Source: Phragmites australis
Taxonomy: Eukaryota > Streptophyta > Magnoliopsida > Poales > Poaceae
NCBI RefSeq assembly: GCF_958298935.1
Contig: NC_084938.1
Location: forward strand, 23,665,501 to 23,729,500
DNA length: 64,000 bases
Direction of reading: 5' to 3'
Notes under the pieces: generated by a model
Databases searched by the model: none
Told to the model about the DNA's origin: nothing
Seen by the model: the letters and a program-made list of their open reading frames with translations, nothing else
Program-made: the position numbers and the translations under genes
Shown: positions 55,294 through 64,000 of the stretch, piece after piece
How positions within the stretch are numbered: position 1 is the first letter of the stretch
Layout: each line of letters begins with the position of its first letter

Positions 55294-58125
55294 CTAACAA
55301 TAACATAACACCATGAAACTAACAATAACATAGTAGCTTATATGTTGCGTCCCCTCTTGGGAGCGACCCCTAGTCGCATCCGCCCTCAGGACCCTGTGCC
55401 TTTTCACTCTCACCTGGTGAACTGAGTACGTGAGCGGTTCTGGTGGAACGATCACCCGCTCAGGCCGTCCAATGGGCGGTGGAGTGGCGTAGTCATCTTG
55501 TGAGGGTTGTGTCAATGTAAGTGACGCGCCAGGTAGCTGTGACGCACCGAGCTTGTTACTCTATCCGAAGATATAGGAGTACCCAGGGACCTAATTATCG
55601 TCCTTGAGGAGCATCTCCATGTAGCTACCCTATGCCTCTACGTCCTCGAGATCGTCGATCTCTGCACATGGAACAACAAAGAAAATATATTAGCACCAAT
55701 AAAGCATGAGATAAGTAATGATTGGTTATTCATGAAGCAGGTATCGTACTTGAGCTAGGGACGTAAGAACTTGAAGGACCCAGGTCCGCGGAGGAAGGCT
55801 GTGTTGATCCGCTACCGGGGTAGAACTAAATCGATGAAGGCTAGTCTAGATGCTATGATGTTGTAGCTGGGGCCACCAGCGCCAGAGAAAGAATTCCTAA
55901 CCCATGCGCCACTGTAGTGCAGGTCCCTACCCCGGTGAATGACTGCCTCACTAAGGTGCCACCGTAGTAGGGGTCAGAAGTCGGGGTGGAAGACCGCCTC
56001 GATGGCTCGTCAACGAAGGTCTGACGTACCAGTGGGTGTAACAACTCGGTGAACGTGGCCAAGGGGTGTGGCAGGAGAGGAGCTAGCCCTCCTGGGCCCA
56101 TCGCAACGTTCGAGGACGACTTGCAACTTAGCGACCTGATGACCTTATGCACCTGTCGGATAATCCGGCATAACACTACGCTCATCTCGCCCCTGGGGAC
56201 CTCAAGGCCACTGTTGATCCACACCTGGGTCACCTGTGCCTCGATCTCAACTTGGTACAGTATGTCCCTCTACAAATAAAAGTTTCATTTCATTAGACAA
56301 TTTTTTATACCAAGAATTATAGTAAATGACTAGTCATGTACTGCTCTACGTACCCCAAGCGAATGCGCTTGGTCCCTGTGCGTCGGGCACATGCTGCGCA
56401 CGTTCGGCATGTACTGTGGAAGATCGGTCGGTGTGTGCGTGACCCGAAACCATGTCCAGGCCACGAACCATGACAAGTACACCACGTACGCCTCCTCAGA
56501 GTGCGGCCGATCCTCATCCATGACATCCTCGATAGCTTGGTCCCATTTCTCAACCCACGTGTGCACACGAGACGCAAATGTGCTCATTCTATGAGTACCC
56601 TTGTGCGTCAACCTACAAAAACATAAGCATATGGAAAAATGTGTAGCAGTGTCTCCAATGAAAAGGTAATTATAACATTACGCACTTATGTATGTTGCTA
56701 GGCACCGTCCTAGTGAGTAGGAGTGGGAGTGCCTACAACTTTCTGAACTGCCGCATCACGTGATGCGGTGAGTACTCGACATAGATGTCGAAGAAGAGGG
56801 CACACCATGTGAGCCAGTACTCTGGTCCCGTAAGCATAGCACCAAAAGTACAAGTGGAGCACATTGAAGTACCTCCTCCTCTATGTATGGCCTCCAAAGG
56901 ATGTCGTTCACTGTCAGCTCATCGAACTGGTGAACGAAATCCAGGTACGCATGATGTGTCTGCACATTGGACCAAGTCGGCTATGCAACCAAACTAAGTT
57001 AGACAAACAAAAAAGAAGTAATGAACAAATACATGCAGAGTTCATAGCTCTTACCCTACATCTACACCAAAATGAGCCCATGGTCGGGTCGTCAACACTG
57101 TCGGTAGGGTACTTATACACGCTATGGTCGACAATGGGCATACCAATGGTGAAGTGCTCGTACGACCGCATCTGATGTAGCAGGGGACACCCAATGAGAA
57201 TTGTGTTGGTGTTGGTCTTCGTGCAGGTATCGCACAGGCGGCGATATGTCATAGTCAGCACAGCAGAAGCCTAGCTATACCACGAGACCTCCCTCAAGTC
57301 GCAGTTCGCAACCTCTCTGGCATAGGGGATCATGCTCCACTAGACCATATTGATGTGAGTCTCGATGAACATGATCCACCCGAACACCACAGGAGGTACG
57401 CCGCCAAGTGGTGGTAGATGTCCTTGTTGCCAACAATGGGTGTTGTCCACTTGTCAAAAAAGAAATAATTACAAATATATTCATCGGTTAGTAACGTAAA
57501 GGATATGAAAAAACAGTACAAGACGGACATACCACAAATTGAACGAGAAATGCCTTTGTCGGAGCTGTGCTTATCGAACGCTGGAAAAGCCCTTAACAAG
57601 GCTTGGTTGTACCTTCGTTGAACGACGGAGAAGCGTCCCAGCAACTCGTCGCTTCACTCCAAGCCCATGTTTCTCGCTCCAATAGCGGCACCAGACAAGG
57701 CAGGCTCATCAGCATAGAGATGTCCTCGAGCGTGGGTGCCATCTCATCGTACGAGAAGTGAAACGTGTGCGTCTCTGGATGCCACCTGTCAACAAGGGCA
57801 ATGAGCAGAGCCCTGTTGTAGCTGAACCACGTGGGTTGCTCCAAGCCCTCCACCAACACATCCACCTTCACCATCCAACATAGCGGTAGTAACCCAGCAG
57901 CAATCAACCTGCAAACAAAATACAATTAGCGAGCAATACCGATAACAAGCCGTATAAAATGTTACATTCAAATAGTACAAACCTCAAGATCTAGCGTGAG
58001 TCAACCCTCATGAGCTCATCTGGTACATAGGGTCGTAGTACCGGGAGCTACTCAGCCTGCACGGCGATGCGGTATGAACCATGCCTAACGTCGAGCTAAG
58101 GGTTAAGCAGCTCCAGTTACGCCAT
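55294..58125 (-). pseudogene. Plant-mobile-domain (PMD) protein gene with introns, disabled
   Basis: The start is placed at 58125 (MA, then stop, then LELLNP). Exon 1 also gives LDVRHGSYRIAVQAE and VLRPYVPDELMRVDSR. Exon 2 (57910-57600) follows a TTTGCAG acceptor: RLIAAGLLPLCWMVKVDVLV, FSYNRALLIALVDRWHPETH and APTLEDISMLMSLPCL. This is the aminotransferase-like plant mobile domain, as in MAIL1/MAIN. Later blocks are SYEHFTIGMPIVDHSVYKYP (about 57160), YLDFVHQFDELTVNDILWRP (about 56930), STFASRVHTWVEKWDQAIED (about 56570) and a C-terminal QPSQDDYATPPPIGRPERVI. Stops in exon 1 (three) and later exclude function. PMD genes of this type are known to travel with transposons. Confidence 0.75.
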
Positions 58126-58365
58126 ACCTACATGTTCATAAGTTATTTATAGTTTGATAAGAAAAATAAATAAAGAGTAATAAGTAAGTATGCAACATAT
58201 AACATGAGATAATAGATTGTTCAAAGTGTACATAAATATGTTAACGAATCACAACTTAACATATTACAACCTCAAACGTAATGACAGTCTCACTACTACA
58301 ATAGTAAACTATAATTTTGCGCACATGAATATCCATCACACTACGAATTACAATATTAATCAAAC
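58126..58365. other. AT-rich intergenic gap between PMD and MULE genes
   Basis: About 240 bp, AT-rich and without coding. It would contain the PMD promoter and the MULE gene 3' end. Confidence 0.5.
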
Positions 58366-61059
58366 TCAATGAATCAACGAAGCAGACGATCGACGAGCAT
58401 GAGAACATCTCCCATCTGAAGCTGAGCTGGAAGGTGATGCTTTCGTGGGGTTGACACTTAGCACACTAACGGTGCATTTCTCATAAGTGTTTTCTGTTTC
58501 GTTGCACTTATTGCACCATTTCACGCTACGGCCGGCTTCTGCTTTATCCATGTCATTATGGAGCCTCTTAGTCCTACATCATCCCTTCTTCTACTTCATC
58601 TTCTCAGGATCAAGGATAAACACACAATCGGTCACATGTTCCTTCGTAAAAGAACCATAAATCCTGAAACCATAGACTTCATGATTCCAGGTGTTGAACA
58701 GAGCTTCCATCTTGAAGTAGTTGGAGACGTACCTCCGAGTCCTCATCCCCGTCATAGCACACATGACAATCATATGTGAGCATGGCTTGTGCAGTAGCAT
58801 CGGCTTGTAGCAGCTGAAAATGCACCTGTCACCGAAGAGAGTGCACTCTTTGATAACTCTCTCATGCTCGTCCCCTTCCTTCCTTTGTCCCTGCATAAAA
58901 CTTCCTATCTATGTTGTGAAGTTCCCATGTCTTTCACCCATTACATCTTTGCCTTCTTTGTTTTGTCTTCCATGTACATAGTCATCTTTGTCCCATAAAA
59001 CAGACGAACATTGTTTAGCGTCAGGTGCGCTATTGCATAGCGCTCCCTAAAATATTGAAGGTCCCTTGAAATATGAACTCTAAAATCCCTAACAGCGGCA
59101 ACCCCGTAACACCTTTCATCACCCAGTTGTAATCCTCTGCTAAATTTGTAGTCATAATACCATACCTAGCCCTGTTTGTGTAGTAGAGTAGACCCCACTT
59201 CTCCTTAAGTTCATTCTCAATCCACTCACTAAATGACTTGGTAGATGATCCGATCATCCGTGTTATCCTAGCTTCATTATCCGTTGGCAAGGACTCAAGA
59301 AGTACTGGTTTATCCTCTAGTCCCCTCACAGGCCTCCATGCACGCTCCTGTGTTTGCTTCTTTATCACCTCATCCAGTGTCTTGCAAAGAGCATCAAACT
59401 TCCGCTGCTGGTTCCGACCGCATAGCTTCTTGAACATGTTGATAAGGTTCTTGTTCTTAAATTGGTGGAAGAAATTTGCACCCAAATGCCTCATTCACCA
59501 CCTACTATGCAGATCTAGCCATATAGGTCCCATCATGCCATCGTCCATTCCATTATGCAGATACTAAATAGCCTTGAGCATCCCTGCATACCGGTCATAT
59601 GTAAGGCACACATTCTGCTAAGCACCCACAGTTATCATCTTTACACAGTACCGGAACCAATACCAACTGTTGGTGTTCTCGCTCTCCACAAATGCAAAGG
59701 CCAACGGTAGCACTTGGTTGTTCTCATCAACCCCAATAGCAGGCAGGATCTATTCTTTGTACATGCAGGTAAGGAAAGTACCATCGATGCAGAGGATAAG
59801 CCGATAATGCTCGAAAGCTTTGATACATAGTCCTAATGCAAAGAAGCATCGCTTTAGGACCTACTTGCCAGGTTTAGATAGCAATGGGTACTTATCAATA
59901 TTGTAATACATCCTCGGGTTCCTTCGAGCAATGGTCTGTAGCAAGTGTAGAAGATTGTCATATGACACTTTGTAGATCCCAAACCTCATCTCAATTGCCT
60001 TCCTATTAAGCCTACATGCTTTGCTGTAGCTGATAGTATACTTGTACCTCTCCTCAAGTTGCCTGATTATGGACTCTGATTCATAGTTGTTCACAATCTG
60101 GGCGTACATCACTTTGATGACAAAGGCTAAGATGATGTTCTTGTGGCTAGGCTCAAGTTCGTCTATGTTACAAGTGTGGTCCATCACAATTGACACCTCC
60201 CAATACTCAACCCACTTCTCCATGAAGCGATGCACCCGTCACGAACAACCCTCCCTCACGCACTTGACATCATATTCCTTCTTACTTGACTTGACAACAT
60301 AAAAATGCTGTCGAAACTATGTCACTCATTAAGTCACACCATCCTTCATAGCCTGACTCATATGATACCTAGCACCCTTGGTCTCCTCATTCTACGTATA
60401 CTCATAGGGCACCTGATACCCCTTATTCACCACATGGTTGTTAAAATTAGGATTGTTTCAGTCCGCGGGAATAGAAGCAACATTCTCATCATATGATATG
60501 TCATACTCAAGAGATATGTTAGCCTCAAGATCATCGCGCTCCATTTGTTTAATTAGAGAAGGGATTTATTCCCCCTCGTCTACCTTACCGGTCGGTTTAG
60601 TCAGATAATCTGATGAATGTACAACATCTGGATCGACATCCTCATTATCCTCATCCTCCTCATACTCTTCCTCATCACTCTCCTCCTTCGCATACCCCCA
60701 CCCTACATCTCTCTCAACTGTCTCCTTATTCTTCATTGCACAAGAAACATAGGTGGCCAACCTCTTTGCATAACATCTTGTAGGTACATCCTCCAGAATT
60801 GATCTTCCCTGAGCGAGTACACCTTCTAGTACAAACCATCTCTCATATGGTTACGCACAATGCTAATGGTAATCTCTTGAACCTCGGGGTCTATTTTGAA
60901 ACCTCGCATCAACCAGGCGTACAAGTGTCCAACACTCTTCTGCATAGGTCTGGAGATACCCTTATCTATTGACTCAAATATGAATGGTACTACCCCTTCA
61001 GGACCATATAATATTTTACTGTCTGCATAAAAAATCTTAAACTGTCACTTATTCGACAT
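58366..61059 (-). pseudogene. MULE (Mutator-like) transposase gene, disabled
   Basis: A single-exon gene of about 2.7 kb starts at 61059 (MSNK, stop, QFKIFYAD). The N-terminal conserved region contains YGPEGVVPFIFES and GHLYAWLMRGFKIDPEVQEI. An acidic linker follows (60760-60566, EESDEEEYEEDEDNEDVDPD). The MuDR-type DNA-binding end reads KWVEYWEVSIVMDHTC (about 60200). The MULE catalytic domain has LCIDGTFLT (about 59785) and LTYDRYAGML, where the catalytic Asp residues sit, then MRHLGANFFHQF and YGIMTTNLAEDYNWVMKGVT. The SWIM zinc finger is CIFSCYKPMLLHKPCSHMIV (about 58800). The end has CNKCNETENTYEKC, a zinc knuckle with the His changed to Asn. Several stops (for example W to stop near both ends) inactivate it. 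Confidence 0.88.
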
Positions 61060-62041
61060 ACCTACAAATCATCGACAAAAAATAGAATATAAAAATTATG
61101 TAAAAATACATCTACAATAATGCAACATTCATTAAAATATGGCCAACCAGTTAATCTATATTGCAACAACATATCCACAGGTTGCTACATCAAACACCTC
61201 TAAATCCTACATCTATTACCTCAGTTATGTCTACACCATGTCTAAATTCTACATCTAATACCTAACATATGTGTAGATACTACATATAATTGCTAAAATA
61301 TGCATATAAGCAGGATCTAATTGCTAAACTATGTCTAACCCTAATTCTAAATCTAGATCTACATTCTAGCCTACGTCTAGTGGCTAGCATACCGGGTTTG
61401 TAAAAATAATTCTAGATCTAACCTATAACCTATATCAAAATCTAGCACTAGTGGCTATCATACCGAGTTTGTAAAAAAAATGTATCAAAAAATGTACCTC
61501 CTTCCTACAGCAGGACTTTGCCTCCTATTTCTCCTCCCTCCCCTCCCCTCTCCTCCTCTCTTCCCTCTCTCTTAGCTAGGTTGGAAAGAAATGACAAGCT
61601 GATGTCAGCAGGGCTAGCGCGACCAGTTTTTATACCCAAAAGATCTTGCCCGAACAGTGGGCAACACCTTTTGGGTGGGCCCATCGAGCGTCGCTACGAG
61701 GAAGGTCTCCCCCGTTCAACGGGCAAGAGCAAAGTCTTGCTTGCAGAATGAGTGAGACCTCACATCATCATTGAACGGGCGAGACCCAATATGTGCAAAG
61801 GGAGTGGGAGGAAGAAGTGGAAGGAAAGGGGATGTGTGGAGGAGGAGGCCTCGGTGGGAGCGTCTTTGTTCTGCCATGCCATCTTGCTAGAAGTTGATTT
61901 GTCCAAGTGAAGGTTTATATTTTTAGATAAAATATAGGGGATTTCAAGTTGTTTGTCTAAATTTTTGAGACAACAATTTCAGTGTAGGAGCTAAAAATTT
62001 GAAAATTACAAGTTGGATTTGTAACTCGCGTCGAAGATTAG
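61060..62041. other. MULE leader and flank, no gene
   Basis: AT-rich DNA with TACATCTAATACCTAACATA-like direct repeats (61190-61300) and GATCTAACC repeats (61315-61450). Then a GC-richer zone (61590-61860) holds the GAACGGGC motifs shared with the left side. No coding. Confidence 0.5.
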
Positions 62042-62611
62042 TGTTTGATAATATATTTATAATTAAACAGGGATACCTTCCAGATCAGGGATCAAGCAGG
62101 AAACAAGGCACACGATGTATACAGGTTCAGGCCCCCGATTGGAGTAATACCCTACGTCCTGTGTGGATGCTACCATATATTGATTATCTTGAGTATGAGC
62201 AATGTGGCTAGACCTATTACAATAGCGAAGATTGGATCTAGGCTAAACTAGGGTTGAAGTAGCTAAGTATATCCAATTGCTAGGGTCTTGGTGTTGCTGC
62301 CTTGAATTGTGTATGCATGGATTCTTCCTTCTTCCTAGAGGCATGGGTCCCCGCCTTATATAGGGGTCGATGTACCATCTCGGGTCTAACTGTAGTCAAT
62401 AGAGAGTCATATGTCTTGTCAGCCAAGGAAAATCAGATGAATCCGACCTAGATACTAGTCGTACTCGAGTCGGTTAACCCGATCAAGACCTTCTTCGTAT
62501 ATGTTTTTGAGATCTCCGAGTATATCGGGTCCCACAGATCTGGGTCCGCAATATCCAAAGTTATTTGGTGTAGTCTTTCTACACATATACCCTATAGTTA
62601 GATATTCGATG
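62042..62611 (-). repeat. 3' LTR of a Tat-like Ty3/gypsy element (Tat-B), minus orientation
   Basis: On the minus strand the box GGGTATTACTCCAATCGGGG with GCCTGAACCTGTATACATC (about 62120) and an upstream TATA (CCTATATAAGGCGGGG, 62350) are typical of sense gypsy LTRs. A purine tract (AGTTAGGGGGCTACC on the minus strand, 62611-62625) directly to the right marks this as the 3' LTR of an element whose body extends to the right, beyond the window. Ends TGTTTGATAATA / TTCGATG are decayed. Confidence 0.6.
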
Positions 62612-62625
62612 GTAGCCCCCTAACT

Positions 62626-63131
62626 CTGCTCAGTAGGAAGGGCTTCTACAAGTGCCCACTCGAGTACCGCCAAGTCAAAGCTCGATCGAGTAAGGTGGAT
62701 CGAGCTTGTGGTCAAAAGAATCAAGCAAGAAAGGCCCTATTCCAAATATCGAGTGGAAATACAACTGGGTCAAGCGCTGCCATTTTCCACACTCGAGACT
62801 CAAAAAAGATTTGAAACTCGACTTATTGACACCCAACTCTGAGTAGAGTTAAAAGAGAAAACTCTGAAATTTGAACCATTGGGTATAGGTGCATTTAATG
62901 TGCGTGAATGAGCATGCAAAGTTTTGCACCACGCTATCACCCCTCCTTTTACGTTGAATGAGGCACCACAGTGATGGGAGTGGTTACCAAAGAGACAGTA
63001 AGTTCCTGGTTATTTATCCTTGGGCAGCAATAGAAGCTCGAGTCAAGGTAATCCGCCTTTTTCATTCATTATACAACCCATGCTTCACCTTTTGACCATG
63101 TTAACTCTGCCCCTTCTTTTTTAACAAGGCC
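62626..63131. other. Tat-B spacer between 3' LTR and antisense ORF
   Basis: Non-coding, with repeated ACTCGAGT / CTCGATCGAGT-like motifs (62660-62820). Confidence 0.4.
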
Positions 63132-63785
63132 ATGAAGGTGCAAACCATGGTGTGGGCTGGCATGCTTACAACTATAAGTGCCTAGGTAGCGATCGTCAAA
63201 GATCAGCATTTGGAGATCGACCACTCTGGAAACCAGAAGCCTCTCGAGGAGAAGGATGTCCTACTAACCTCTCACCAAGAAAAAAATCAATGGTTGGTTT
63301 ACCTACAGATCACTAGTATATGATTCGAACATCAGGCAACTGATGTTGAATTATTTCTATTTGCTTTCCCAACTCTCAAAGAAAACTTGATGATCAAACT
63401 TGAGGCTCTCATTGAAACAATAAAAGTCATCAAGAAGAAGGATAAAGGGTTGGAAGAACTTAGGGGTGCTTTGAAGAAGACAGAAACTGATCTGGACACC
63501 ATGGCTGCCAATCAAGATTCTGCAGTTGTAGTGCTTCAAAAGCTGAGTGAACAAACCCTTGACCGTATGAACCAGTTAGCTTCCATTAGTGCCAAGATGA
63601 TGCTTGGTCTCCTCAAGAGCTACAACCTCAACCTCGACACATCGGTGGTGACGGAGGGGTTTGAGTGCCCTACAGAGGAGGCAACAGACATTATTCAAAG
63701 TATCAGGCCCCTAATCCCTATCTTCATCGAGTCTTTAGCACTTAGATTGCCTCACGATGAGAGTGAGGGTAGTCCTTCTAATTGA
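63132..63785 (+). pseudogene. Coiled-coil ORF, antisense to Tat-B (gypsy-type transposon protein)
   Basis: One reading frame runs from an ATG at 63132 to 63785 with two in-frame stops (near 63183 and 63321). The last 132 codons (63387-63785) are open. They read KLEALIETIKVIKKKDKGLE, TETDLDTMAANQDSAVVVLQ, LDRMNQLASISAKMMLGLLK and IIQSIRPLIPIFIESLALRL, ending in DESEGSPSN. The Lys/Glu-rich heptads suggest a coiled coil. The layout resembles the helical C-terminal end of grass gypsy-type transposon (Transposase_28-like) proteins, as at 45100-46650. It lies opposite in orientation to the Tat-B LTR. Confidence 0.55.
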
Positions 63786-64000
63786 TCTCCTCAAGTACTC
63801 AACTTGAAACATTTGAAAACTTGTCTGGTGATTTGAGGATATCTGTAACATTACTACTATTTTGCTTGTCTATTATGCTATTGCCTACTATTTTCTTGTT
63901 GATGAAATAGAGCTAGCATCAGTAGATGCAATATTGATTAGTATGTGTTATGACCATCCTCGGAACTGGTTGACTGCATATCTGTTGGCACCTGAAAGCT
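63786..64000. other. Window end, no gene seen
   Basis: AT-rich DNA after the coiled-coil ORF, probably its 3' flank; no coding supported. Confidence 0.4.

Larger units (their letters stand above)
53320..61860 (-). mobile_element. Mutator-like (MULE) region with three genes, decayed
   Basis: Two minus-strand genes (MULE transposase, plant mobile domain) and a plus-strand GRF-like gene lie between two zones that share related short motifs. CCGTTCATTGAGCGAG, ATGAACGG and TAACACCTT occur at 53328-53500, and GAACGGGCGAG, TTCAACGGGC and CAACACCTT at 61640-61790, in opposing order. I could not align clean terminal inverted repeats or a 9-bp duplication, so boundaries are approximate and the ends may be separate from the genes. 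Confidence 0.55.

Noticed and set aside
1..64000. CRISPR arrays, tRNA or rRNA genes, origins
   Set aside because: No regularly spaced identical repeats with unique spacers, and no tRNA or rRNA signatures were seen; tandem arrays found are LTR or subterminal repeats. The tRNA-like strings are retroelement primer sites.

Overview
The window looks like nuclear DNA of a grass (Poaceae, probably panicoid). It has one intact GC-rich gene with rice/maize-like ZF-HD homeodomain signatures, set in a dense pile of nested grass-type transposable elements: Ty1/copia including SIRE-like, Ty3/gypsy chromovirus and Tat-like, CACTA, hAT MITEs and MULE. Introns, poly-A/T-rich spacers and TATA boxes are plant-like. 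I saw no bacterial, organellar or CRISPR features.

Layout. 1-810: right end of a CACTA relic, inserted in the 5' LTR of a degenerate Ty1/copia element (copia-A, 811-11229). Copia-A is cut twice: by a 913-bp solo LTR (3362-4274, target duplication AAAGG) and by a 5.4-kb CACTA element (4525-9908, duplication GCC). That CACTA itself carries a 510-bp hAT MITE (6899-7408, duplication GTCGAACA). 11668-12507 (minus): intact ZF-HD transcription factor, the only gene I would call functional. 14125-19668: complete but broken Ty3/gypsy chromovirus-like element (duplication AAGGG). 19669-22042: low-copy spacer with two MITE-like elements. 22043-24177: internally deleted copia (copia-B).

25143-42240: SIRE-like copia with a 1.4-kb 5' LTR, broken pol and a third ORF downstream of pol. 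It is split by a minus-strand, gag-only LTR retrotransposon (27083-34064), whose left LTR holds a 1.7-kb solo LTR (28239-29952, duplication TATCC). It is also split by a minus-strand LTR fragment (34065-34930) and a foreign block of about 360 bp inside the reverse transcriptase. 42242-46650: Tat-like gypsy relic with an antisense extra ORF. 46845-49665: CACTA left end plus an intron-containing, disabled piece of an eIF2A gene.

49723-53300: GC-rich low-copy DNA without a recognisable gene. 53320-61860: an old Mutator-like region with a broken MULE transposase and a plant-mobile-domain gene on the minus strand, and a GRF-zinc-finger-like gene on the plus strand. 62042-64000: minus-strand Tat-like LTR with an adjacent oppositely oriented coiled-coil ORF.

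How the parts relate. Apart from the ZF-HD gene, nearly everything recognisable is transposon coding sequence with stops and frameshifts. The clean target duplications at six insertions let the insertion order be read directly. The most unusual pieces are the eIF2A gene capture, the gag-only retrotransposon, the repeated antisense ORF in Tat-like relics, and the MULE/plant-mobile-domain/GRF gene cluster.
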